This document shows, piece after piece, positions 1 through 8,043 of a stretch of 20,079 nucleotides of DNA (positions are counted from its first letter, which is position 1; each line of letters opens with the position of its first letter). The position numbers and the translations under genes are program-made. Under the pieces are notes generated by a model. The model saw nothing but the letters and a program-made list of their open reading frames with translations, was not told the origin of the DNA and searched no databases. Location of the stretch: assembly GCA_900893395.1 (NCBI GenBank), contig CAAHFI010825874.1, positions 1 to 20,079 of the forward strand. Direction: 5' to 3'. The stretch comes from Euglena gracilis (lineage: Eukaryota; Euglenozoa; Euglenophyceae; Euglenales; Euglenaceae).

Positions 1-15
1 TCCCCTTTTTTTTTT
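1..15 (-). promoter_or_regulatory. candidate polypurine tract at the 3' end of the internal region
   Basis: The minus strand ends with AAAAAAAAAAGGGGA, an uninterrupted purine run at the window edge. In LTR elements the plus-strand primer tract is a purine run directly before the 3' LTR. The position, downstream of the chromodomain ORF and the C-rich 3' region, is right. The adjoining LTR is outside the window, so this is inference. Confidence 0.45.
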
Positions 16-789
16 AATAAAAAATTTTCCCAACCTTAGGCTGCCCGTGGGGGGAACCCAGGTCCTCGCTGAGGGGGGGGGGGCACCCTAGGTTCAGTGT
101 GGGGGAGCACCCCAGGTTCGGCGTGGGGGGGGGGGCGCTCCAGGTTCAGTGTGGGACAGCTTCCCTTCCCACTGCGGTTGAAGAAACGGTCTGAGAGCTC
201 TGGACAGGTAAAGGGGGGGGCTGCGAGGGGGCAGCCCGAACCAATATGGGGGTGGGGGGGAAGGAGCCTCCAGGGGGGAGCTAGCCCCAGAGGTCCCGGA
301 GGTACCAGGGGGTGGGGCGTCGCGGGGGCGGTCGTTGTCGGAGGAGGAGGAGGAGGTCGGCGACGCGGGGGGGACGGGCTCCGCTCCGGAGTCCCGAGGT
401 AGAGGGGGGGCTGAGGGAGCGGGGGCTGCGGGGGCTGCTGCAGACGGAGCGCCCGCGCTCCTCCGGGGGGTGGTGTCGTTGTTGGTGGGCTGGGGTGGTA
501 TTGGGGTGGGTGTAGGCTGGGTAGGGGTGGGTGTGGGCGTTCTCCAGCAGGTGGCGGGGGGAGCTCGGCCTCGAGGGCCTTGCGTAGGGGTGGGGGTAGA
601 ATTGTGGGGATGATGAAGTCGGGGTTGGGGTGGTGGTATGGGGAGGGGGTGGGCGTCGAAGGGTTGAGGTTGAAAGTAGGGGTGGTGATGTTGGGGTTGT
701 TGGTGTAGGTGTTGGCGTTGTGGACGTCGATGTCGGGGCATCTGTGAGGAAATGTGGGGATGATGAAGACAAGGAACCTTGTCACTTCA
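16..789 (-). other. C-rich low-complexity 3' region of the element, no confident gene
   Basis: Between the chromodomain stop (790-792) and the purine tract the minus strand is extremely C-rich and G-poor, so the plus strand carries many G runs, some of 8-12 bases. It also holds a short GAG-triplet microsatellite at about 340-357. All three minus-strand phases stay open for long distances and give Pro/Thr/His/Ser-rich peptides. That reflects base composition (few stops are possible in C-rich DNA) rather than selection for a protein. An ATG at 739-741 starts one such phase. Because long G runs are likely miscounted, the true frame cannot be judged. It may be a 3' untranslated region, or an extra Pro-rich ORF like those at the 3' end of some retroelements. 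Confidence 0.6.
45..152. repeat. imperfect tandem repeat of about 28 bp with G runs
   Basis: Three clear and one weak copy of a motif of the form CCAGGTTCAGTGTGGGGG follow each other. The cores are at about 58-62 (weak), 89-105, 112-128 and 140-155, separated by G runs of different length. The minus-strand translation shows the same repetition as short Pro/Glu-rich blocks. The G-run lengths (5 to 12) account for most copy differences and may be partly sequencing error. Confidence 0.6.
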
Positions 790-2396
790 TCATTCCAACA
801 ATTCCTTGACGTCCAAATCCACCCCGTTCTCCACACAATAGGCAACCACGTCCTTGTTGATTCTGAAGAAGAAATTCCCCAGTGGTTCCCATTGGTCCTC
901 TTCTGGCCCAAATCCTTTCCACCGCACCAAAAATTCCGTCTTCCCGTTTTCATGTCGGTGGTTGAGCACCCTTTCCACCTCCCACTCGTCGGGTCCAACC
1001 TCCAGTTCTTGTGCTTTCCCACACCAAAAATACAAAGGCACGGGGGTGGTCGAGTAAAGGTCTTCCACGTGTGGTTTCAGTTGGGAACGGTGGGCTGGTT
1101 GTCGCTTCCCCGGCTGAAGCTCCACCACATAGGAGTGGTCTCCCACTCTTTCCAAAACCACCGCTGGCCCTTTCCACCTGGGTTCCAACTTGTCGGTTCC
1201 AGGCTGTCGTTCAGGTTGGTACCAAACCTTGGAACCAATTTGAAGGGCTGGGGGTTCACGTCGTTTCTGGTTCACAGCCTCTTTCCGAGCCTCCAGTTTT
1301 TCATTGAGCGTTTGGGCCACCCACCTGTCTTGTTCCTTCATTCGCTTGAGGAATTCGGTTGCACCTTCAGCCTCCCGCTGTGGTTTGTGCGGAATCCCAC
1401 ACAACGGTCGGTGTCGCCCAAAAACAATTTCATAAGGGGACAATCCAGCCTCACCCGGCACGTCGTGAATGGCTCTCAGGGCCCGTGGGAGGAGTTCCAC
1501 CCACGGGACACCGTTTTCTGCAGCCAGTTTTGCAAGTTTCCGCATTACCTGCTGCCCGGCTACCTCTGCCCTTCCGTTCGCCTGATGGTGGTAAGCCTGT
1601 CCATAGGCAACCCTTACACCGTGTGCCGCGCACAGAGTTTTCCACCAGGCTGCTATGAACTGTGGACCCCTGTCGGAACTCACCACCGAGGGGATTCCGA
1701 ACAGATCCCACTGTCGAAACATTTCCTTGGCCACCTTTTCTGCTGTGAGACCCTTGTTAAGATGGGGGGTAGCAACCATCCACCCACTCAATCGGTCCAC
1801 ACAAAGTGCCAAAGTGTCGTACCGTTTCCCTTCAAAAGTGGTTTCCGGTAGTGCAAAGAGGTCGACCGCCACGCTGTCCATCAGGTGGGGCGGGACCGGT
1901 GTTGGTTGTATCGGACACTTGAAAGGTTGATGGTTCGGCTCAGTGACCTGACACGTTTCACACATCCCCATCATTTTGCTGGTCAGTTTTTTTGCGTGTT
2001 GGTGGTCAGCGAAAAGAAACCACCGACCCATCTGATCCCACAGCCGTTCAGCCCCTGGGTGTCCCGCCGCTTCGTGGTGTTCCCTGATGACCCTCCCCGT
2101 GACATCCCTTGGTACACACAAGAGTCCGTGTTTGAAGAGCCTTCCGTTTTCAAATCGGAAGCCCTCAGGCCATTCTTTGAACCCCGAATCCTCCAACCCC
2201 TTGAGCACAGGGCCCCACTTGGGGCACCCGCTGTACCCGCTCCTCCAGTCCTCGTCCATCACCGACTGCGACCCTGTCGGTGGAAGCTCCGGGGCGTGCA
2301 CTCCCCTTGATGGAGGTCCCACAGGCAGGCTCGTCGAAGATGAGGGACGCTGCGCGTCCTCGAGTCCGTCCTCCCTGGACTTGCTGTTTTTGGAGG
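790..2396 (-). CDS. Pol: integrase with C-terminal chromodomain
   Basis: This part of the second polyprotein integrates the cDNA into host DNA. Numbering from the codon at 2322-2320: the zinc-binding HHCC domain has H83 and H88 (or H82) and C121/C124 (CETC). The catalytic core has D154 (VAVDLFALP), D217 (SSDRGPQF) and E253 (NGRAEVAG), with exactly 35 residues between D217 and E253, as in DD35E integrases. A GPY/F-like stretch (RWKGPAVVLERVG, then AHRSQLKPHVED) precedes a chromodomain near residues 446-485. The stop is TGA at 790-792. The frame is open from 2322 and continues upstream to about 2396, where one missing base in a CCC run (minus strand) joins it to the RNase H frame. The tail after the chromodomain is short (about 25 residues). 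The family assignment is secure. Confidence 0.93.
868..987 (-). other. chromodomain at the integrase C-terminus
   Basis: The segment starting EWEVERVLNHR and continuing FLVRWKGFGPEEDQWEPL matches the chromodomain fold of HP1 and chromoviruses: a three-stranded sheet followed by a helix after WEPL. Residues at the three methyl-lysine cage positions look aromatic: W in EWEVE, W in RWKGF and F in KGF. That suggests a canonical, histone-reading type rather than the degenerate CR type. In chromoviruses this module directs integration to heterochromatin. Here the element abuts a satellite array, which fits. Confidence 0.88.
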
Positions 2397-3519
2397 GTCC
2401 ACAGGGTCCTCTTCCAAGGTTCTTCGCCTAGGGGGGTCTTCCTCTGTGGCTGTCCTCTTGGCCATTTCTTTTCTGGGGTTCCCTTTTCTTGTGTGCCTCG
2501 GTGTCCCTGTCCTTGGGTTTTGAAGTTTTTGAAGTTTTTTCTGGGGGGTCTCCTTCCCTGGTGTGACTTTACTCGTTGTGGCCGAATCCTCACCAGTCTT
2601 GGCCCCTCCCCTTGTTGTGACGGCCACAACGAGGGGTGGGTCTCCCAAATTTTTCTGTGCCCGTAGCAATTCCTTCATTGAAACCACTGAGCAGCCCCTT
2701 TCCTCCTTCCTTTCCTGTTCGATTATTTCTTGCATGAGGCGGTCATCCTCCTCACTGCCGTGCACACTGACGTCGGCAAACGCCTGTGAGGCGGGATAGG
2801 CCCACCTGCTCAAGGCGTCAGCCACCACGTTGTCCTTCCCAGGTACGTAGGCCACCGTGATATCAAATTTTGAAAGGAGTTCGTGCCATCTGGCCCTACG
2901 TCCCGACAACCCTGTGGCTGTGTCCAGGTTTTCTGTGGCCCAGGACTCGATTGCCTTGTGATCGGTCAGGACCAGCACCGGTTGCATACCGATCCATGAG
3001 GCCCATTTCTGAAGGGCCAGGATCACCGCGTATGTCTCCTTGTCCCGTGGTGTCCAAGTCCTGACCTGTCCCGGTGCCAATTTCCGTGAACAAAATGCCA
3101 CTGGGGCAGTTTTCTTGGTCTGTGCCGTTGTGGTGTCCGGTTTCCCCAATCCATCCTCCACAAACTGCTCCAAGGCAGCCCCCACAGCCCTGCCACTGGC
3201 ATCCACTCGGAGGATGAATGGCTTGTCGGGGTTGACCGTTTGCAGTTTGAGGCTGCCCAACAGTTTGTCCTTGATGGCCTGGAACGCCTTGCGTTCCTTC
3301 TCCCCGAAAAACACAGGCATCTGGCTCCCCTTTTTTCCCAGTCCCTTTTTCACCTTGAGTTTTTCCATCAGGTCCGCTGCCAGCTCCGCGTATCCTGGGA
3401 TGTAGGAGGAGTAGTAGTTGGTGAATCCCAGGAATGCGCGGAGGGCTGTGATGGTTTTCGGTTCTTCCCACTTTTCCAGGGCCATCAGTTTTCCTGGGGC
3501 TGGTCTCCGTTGTCCTCCC
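2397..3519 (-). CDS. Pol: RNase H domain and charged linker to integrase
   Basis: The domain degrades the RNA strand of the RNA/DNA hybrid during reverse transcription. Counting from the codon at 3485-3483, the Ty3-type RNase H catalytic residues are all present: D95 (ILRVDASGRAVGAALEQ), E150 (RDKETYAVILALQKW), D175 (LVLTDHKAIES) and D223 (GKDNVVADALSRW). The first 60 residues are the RT connection region (ALRAFLGFTNYYSSYIPGYA). After the domain comes a long Lys/Arg/Pro-rich linker of about 150 residues without recognisable fold. Its frame joins the integrase frame at about 2395-2397 if one C is added (minus strand). At the 5' end, adding one G to the five-G run at 3517-3521 (minus-strand sense) fuses it in frame to the RT. 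Confidence 0.92.
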
Positions 3520-4330
3520 CCAGGATGTGTCCGCAGAATTCCACTTCATGCACAAAAAACTTACATTTTTTGATGTCGGCTACGAGCAGCTGTTTCTTGA
3601 GTGCCTCCATGACTCTGCGGATGTCCTTGTCGTGTTGGAGGATTGTTGCCTCTTCCGTTCCCTGCCAAACTGTGCCTACGATGATGTCATCTACGTAGGG
3701 GTTGGCAATGTCTGCGACCTCCTCCAGGCTGTATTCAATGACCCTCTGGAAAATTGGGACTCCGTTTTTCATCCCCATCACCACTACTTTCCACTGCTTC
3801 GTTCCTCTTGGTGTACTACAGCAGGTGTAGGGTCGGGATTCCTTTCTCATGGGTACCTGATGGAAAGCATCCTTTAGGTCCAACACACTGTACATTGCCC
3901 GTTGACCCTGTTGGACCAGATGTCTTCGATCCGGGGGAGGGGGTGTGCGTCTGTCACCGTGGCCTCGTTCAGGGCCCTGAAATCCACCACCCCCCTCCAC
4001 TTTCCCCCTTTCTTGGCCACCACGAACGTGGGGCTGGACCAGTCACTTCTCCCATCCTCCACCTTTTCATCCCTGACCCACTCGTCGACCATGTCCAGGA
4101 GTGCCTGTCGGCGTTCTCCGGTCATGTGGATGGGTCTTTGTTTTTTGCCACCGTCCCAGGTTTGAGTTCTATTTTCCCGAAACCCAGTGGACCACGTTCA
4201 GGGGGGTTTGGGTAGATCTTGTCCCTCAACACCACTCCCTCGTAGTCTTTGCGCAGCTTTGCGACCAAATCTGTCACCCTGTCTCCCTCCACAGCCTGCC
4301 CTTCAGGCACGGCTATCACCCCTGGACCCC
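3517..4330 (-). CDS. Pol: reverse transcriptase
   Basis: This is an RNA-dependent DNA polymerase of the Ty3/gypsy type. The fingers region begins around 4320 (GVIAVPEGQAVEGDRVTDL) and continues with SDWSSPTFVVAKKGGKWR and VVDFRALNEATVTDAHPLPR. Palm motif A is VLDLKDAFHQVP, with the catalytic Asp codon at 3880-3878. The YVDD box lies at 3686-3697 (NPYVDDIIVGT). The thumb side reads KKCKFFVHEVEFCGHILG. Three frame breaks split it: one extra base near 4327-4330, one missing in a CCC at 4132-4134 and one missing near 3920. Each is repairable by one base and leaves no stop. No catalytic residue is missing, so the enzyme looks functional once the frame is restored. Confidence 0.93.
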
Positions 4331-4994
4331 TGTGGGGCTTTGCGTTTTCTGGTTTCCAGATGCTGGGCCAGATTTTCCAAAACTGTTTCGTCTTCAAACA
4401 AAAATTCTTCCGTTTCACCTGCTTCTGCAGGCACCTGCAGGTTCATGGCCCGCACCTTGCTGATTTTCTTCAAAATTTTTCTGTCACCCTGTTCCCGTTC
4501 TCTTACCCCTTTCCAACTTGTCAGCAGGAGCAATGGTTCCCCTATCAGGGCCAGTGAATGTAGGTGTGGAAAAACCCCTAAGTGGTGTTGCTCCATCCAG
4601 GGATACCCCAAAATGGCATCCACCTGGATTGCCGCGTCGTGGAAGGTCCCCGTGGTTGTCCATTCCCTTGTGTTGTCTTGGTTGAAAATCTGGGCCGTGA
4701 ATTTCAGTGTTAGTGTCGTTTCATGCAACCCTCCCCCCATCCGTGTGCCGTCGGCAGTGACGAGGGCCAAGGGGTGGTTTGACACCGTGAAGGCTCCTGG
4801 GGGTAGAAGGTCTTTTCTGATCAGGTTGGTTTGGGCCCCTGTGTCCACGAGGGCCTTCAGGTCCACCGTTTCACCATTCGGGCAGACCGCACGAATGCCA
4901 ATCAAAGTTGTTGGACTTCCCCGTTTCACCACCTGTCCCAACAGTCGTTCCGATGCTGGCCCAAGCAACCGTTTTGGCAGGTGAACGTTTTCAT
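4331..4994 (-). CDS. Pol N-terminus: retropepsin-like aspartic protease
   Basis: This enzyme processes the polyprotein. The active-site motif LVDTGAQTNLI has its DTG codons at 4837-4845. A conserved AILGYPWM follows about 75 residues later and matches the ILG motif of retropepsins. The likely start is the ATG at 4994-4992, which overlaps the upstream stop as ATGA. From this ATG the frame joins the protease frame if one C is added to the CC pair (plus-strand GG) at 4976-4977, giving a start MKTFTCPKRLLGPASERL. A charged linker (KKISKVRAMNLQ, then EETEEFLF-like acidic residues) connects to the RT, with one extra base at 4327-4330. Retroviral proteases are usually fused to Gag or Pol; here the domain heads its own ORF with RT, RNase H and integrase. 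Confidence 0.88.
4991..4994 (-). promoter_or_regulatory. ATGA stop-start overlap between methyltransferase ORF and protease-Pol ORF
   Basis: The reconstructed C5-methyltransferase frame ends SHGAP-TGA (4993-4991), and the ATG at 4994-4992 overlaps it by three bases. Such ATGA junctions are known to couple termination to reinitiation in compact viral and retroelement RNAs. The inference depends on two nearby single-base frame repairs, at about 5082 and 4976. Confidence 0.45.
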
Positions 4995-5787
4995 GGTGCT
5001 CCGTGGGATTTTTGGCTGTGCCGCAGGCTCCTGTGTGTTTTGTTCATCTTCCAACCAGCCAAATCTTGGATCAGTTTTTCTGGATTCGATACTTTTTGTT
5101 TCTGGAAATACTCGTCGTGTTGGAGATTTTCACCCGGTGACCCTTCTGCCCTGGGATCAGGTTGGGACATGTTCTCCCGTCACACAGCTTTCCCTGCACT
5201 TGCAGAATATCTGGGCTGCCCCAGATTCGTGTTGGCTTTTTGTACCCCCAGTCGGAGTATTGACAATAATCCACATCCACAAATGGATATGGTTTCATGT
5301 ACTCCCTGTGTCTGAGGTACCCATGTCTGGGATTTTCCAGCCACCATTTCTGCGGTCGCAGAATTTCACGATCTCCAGGGCCTTTTTGGCCAATGCGTCC
5401 CCCTTCTCCAGTTGTCTTGGTCTGGTTGTGAGTGCCAGGCTGAATTCCGTACAGGGAACCCCACAGACCACCGTGTGGAATTCCCCAGGTTTCAAAACTT
5501 TTTGTAGTCCCACGTCAAGACATCCACCTGAAAATCTGCCTGCCACTTGGGGTCCAGGTCCACTGTCACCACCTGAAACCCCATTTTTTCGTATGCTTGG
5601 CCCACCGACTTGGTACCACAGAAAAGGTCCAGCATTTTCAGTTTCGGTTCTGCTGAACGGTCCAAAACGTTTTTCCCGGCAGGTCTGTTTTCCCCAGTGG
5701 CTGGTGTTCATCACCCCCTCCCCTGTCTCCAAAGGTGGAACATGTTGCACAGTCCCGAAGTTGACCTTGGACGTTGGGTGTGGGGGG
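4991..5787 (-). CDS. C5-cytosine DNA methyltransferase-like domain (Dcm type) of the retroelement polyprotein
   Basis: This is a predicted AdoMet-dependent DNA methyltransferase. AdoMet motif I is KMLDLFCGTKSVGQAYEKMG (DLFCG at 5615-5629), followed by VVTVDLDP. The motif IV equivalent is VCGVPCTEFSLA, with the candidate catalytic Cys codon at 5453-5451. The motif VI equivalent is WWLENPRHGYL (ENP at 5329-5337). A later block, DVDYCQYSDWGYKKPTRIWG (about 5277-5218), matches a retroelement and viral MTase family I recall. Further on is a CDGRTCPN segment. The C-terminus reads KYRIPEKLIQDLAGW after repair. Five one-base breaks (5782-5787, 5692-5695, 5499-5503, about 5361, 5082) split it into small open frames, so routine annotation would miss it. 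ENP in place of the usual ENV makes the exact class (C5 versus a divergent Rossmann MTase) less than certain. Its substrate is unknown; the element's own cDNA is a plausible inference. Confidence 0.8.
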
Positions 5788-6472
5788 TCATGTGCTGGTG
5801 GAAGCCCGTCAGGTAATCACAGCGTTCCGTGTGCCCACACACCAGCAGCACCTCCACTGGCCACTGTGTTTCCCTGCAACCCTTGTCGACCCTGCCAAAA
5901 AATTTGGTTTTTGCGGGAAAAGTCATGGACATGAGGGTCAGTTTTCTGGCCTGTGGGTACCAAACTCGGTGTTTCCACTGAGGCACCACCAAAACCGCGT
6001 GGGCCTGGTCTGTCTGAATTTTTTTGATCACCTCTGGGATTTTGTCGAACGGGGGGTTGATCCACAGGAGGCTGCCCTGCCAATTTTTTTGGAAGGCATC
6101 TGTGCCGTGTGGGCTGTCTGGTCCCCACCAACGCGGGAACCGCTTGTCCTGTTCTGTGGCGAAGGCATCCACCTGTGGTTGCAAACCGAAATGTGAGATG
6201 ATTTTTTTCACAAAACTGTCCCGCACGTAGTACTGGTTGGTGATCCAACGGGAGGCTGCCCGCCCAAACCTGCAGCTAGCCTCCTCCCGTGGCACCTGAG
6301 TCTTTGTGTTTTGTCTTTGTCTGTTTTGTGCTTTCTGGTCTGAACCCCTGGATCCCTTACCTCCCTCCGTTCGCTGTTTCTGCTGCGGTAATGGCTCCTT
6401 TCTGTCCCTCTGTTCGGTTTGTTTACTCAGAGAGTCGCCCCTCTCGTCCCCTCCCTCCTTACCGCAGCTGCT
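5788..6472 (-). CDS. Dam-like DNA N6-adenine methyltransferase domain of the retroelement polyprotein
   Basis: The open frame after the Gag-terminal TGA encodes a linker rich in Lys, Gln and Arg, then a domain resembling phage Dam and the methyltransferase domain of DIRS-type retroelements. The sequence reads RWITNQYYVRDSFVKK, then PQVDAFATEQDKRFPRWW, GTDAFQKNW, LLWINPPFDKIPEVIKKI and AVLVVPQWKHRVWYP. It ends with the strand-rich MTFPAKTKFFGRVDKG and WPVEVLLVCG. The NPPF catalytic motif of amino-methyltransferases is at 6047-6058. The domain is about 150 residues, typical for this family. No ATG lies between the TGA and the domain in frame, so expression would need stop readthrough, a frame shift or internal initiation. 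Near 5782-5787 one missing C (minus strand) joins it to the C5-type domain, so the two methyltransferases form one chain. Confidence 0.82.
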
Positions 6473-6475
6473 TCA
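6473..6475 (-). other. single in-frame TGA between Gag zinc knuckle and methyltransferases
   Basis: The zinc-knuckle frame runs without break into the methyltransferase frame except for one TGA (QGQK-stop-SSCGKEGG). Both sides are in the same phase, so no indel repair removes it. It could be a readthrough stop like that between gag and pol of gammaretroviruses, or a CGA to TGA change, the typical product of 5-methylcytosine deamination. Confidence 0.6.
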
Positions 6476-8043
6476 CTTCTGCCCCTGGGCAGCAACCTGC
6501 TGTCCAGTCTGTGGTGCTGCCGTTTTCTGTGTCCACCGCGGTGGCTGTGGACACTCTCGTTTGAAATGTCCCGGCTGTTCACAGTTGTAACACCGTCCGT
6601 CATCTGGAGGTGGCACGTATCTGGGCTGTCCGGCTGTCCCGGAGTTCTGTGTCGACTGCCAGGACGGTTGTCCTTTCCTGAATTTCCCTTCCCGCTCCCC
6701 TTCCCAGACCCTTTTCCCTTGCCTTGGTCAGGATACGAACCCTGTCCCTTGCCTTTCCCTTTCCCCTTGCTGTAATCCACAGTGGTCCAGCCTGCCCAAT
6801 TTTGGCCCTGATTTTGACTCTGTCCCTGATTGTAGGGGGCTGGGGGCTGGGGTTGTGGGGCACCCGAAGGCTGCCTTTCCTTTTCCGGAGTTGGTGGTCT
6901 GGGTTTTGGGGAATTGGAACGGGACCGGGCAGGTGGGGGCGTTTTGCTTCTGGGTCGAGAAGAATTGTTTTCTTTCACCTCCCGGACATACCCCCTTTTG
7001 TCACTGGATCTTGATCGATGTTCCCGTGGCTGGTTCTGCCACCCCCCGAAGTTCTTTCCGAACGTGTCAGATTGTTCCTGACATCTCAGTTCTGTTTCCA
7101 CCTTTGCAAACATCTCCTCCAGGGACAGCTTTGTTTGTACCACTGTGAATCTGGGTTGGTGTCCTGAGGCCAGGGCTGTGCCGTTCTTCATCATCAGCAG
7201 CTGGGACGCCCTGCTGCCGTTCAGGCTGATGATGAAATCAGTTCCGTCGGCTGTCACGAGGAACCTTTCGTCAGCCCCAAGTGTGGCTGCCACCAGTCTT
7301 GTTACGTCTTCCCTGGTTGCGTCTGGGACCCCAGGTACGCTTGTCAGCCCCTTCAATTTCAGAGTGGGTCTGTCTTGGTTCCTCCTGTCTTGTTCACGAA
7401 TGCAGTTTCTGCGCATCATTTCAGGCATCCGTTCAGCGACCAATGCATACGCATCGTCTGCGGAGGGGTGTTCCAACCGACTGTAGAGCAGTTTGAAGCG
7501 TGCTTCAAACTCCCTCCATGCCCCCAGAGTCAGTTTTCCATCGTACCTGGGTTTCAGGTTTTTCAGCTCCTCCTTTATTGCCAGCTGGGTGTCCCCTTCG
7601 TACTTTTGGCAGAGCCAATTCCAAAATTCCTGATACCTGATTTTTTCTCCCCGTTCTTGTCGTCGCTGGAGCTCCAGCCGGCCCGTCTCGTCAAGGCTTC
7701 CCTCCAAAATTGTCAGTTTCATGTCATCTGTGAGGGGTCCCTGTCCGGCTGACAATCGGTTCAGGTAAATGGGAAATTTCACAGAAAAATCTGCAAAATT
7801 TCCTTGGAGGAGCGGTCTGACCAGGTCTTTTGTCATGGCTGCACCCACTGGTCCCATCAGCAGCCCAATGGAGGGGGCAGCCTGTGCTGCCACTGGGGCG
7901 ACAACCGTTTCTGCCCCCACATGAAAAATGGGTGTGTATGTGCTGCCGAATTGGGGACCTGCTGTGTTTTGTGGCCCTGGGTTTTCTTCTGTCACCCATG
8001 TGAACAGATCCCGCGTTCGTGGCTGTGAGCTCTGGCTGGGACC
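6473..8043 (-). CDS. Gag: capsid-like region, Gly/Lys-rich tract and nucleocapsid zinc knuckle
   Basis: This is the structural core of the particle. From about 8030 the frame reads PRTRDLFTWVTEENPGPQ, then a hydrophobic Ala-rich stretch, then a helical segment typical of retrotransposon Gag (FSVKFPIYLNRLSAGQ, YQEFWNWLCQKYEGDTQL, LTLGAWREFEARFKLLYSRL). The C-terminal part has Arg/Ser/Pro-rich and Gly/Lys repeats (KGKGKGKGQGS, KGSGKGSGKG), likely nucleic-acid binding. A zinc knuckle follows and the ORF ends at TGA 6475-6473. Two one-base breaks interrupt it: near 8042-8043 (start side) and in a GGG run at 6686-6688 (minus-strand sense); adding one G to each restores the frame. No protease lies at its end, so processing must be by the separate downstream ORF. 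Confidence 0.88.
6551..6592 (-). other. CCHC zinc knuckle of Gag
   Basis: CYNCEQPGHFKREC fits CX2CX4HX4C exactly, the nucleocapsid knuckle that binds genomic RNA in retroviruses and LTR retrotransposons. It lies in the same frame as the methyltransferases and one base out of phase with the upstream capsid frame. This fixes the position of the frame break to the Gly/Lys tract. Confidence 0.93.

Noticed and set aside
36-1022. Pro-rich open frames on the minus strand after the integrase, up to 328 codons
   Set aside because: All three phases are open in this C-rich tract, one of them overlaps the chromodomain out of frame, and long G runs make the phase unreliable. Described as a low-complexity region instead of a gene.
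754-1851. Long plus-strand open frame of 365 codons opposite the integrase, and other plus-strand frames
   Set aside because: They are antisense shadows of the integrase, RT and Gag frames, with no recognisable domain and irregular composition.
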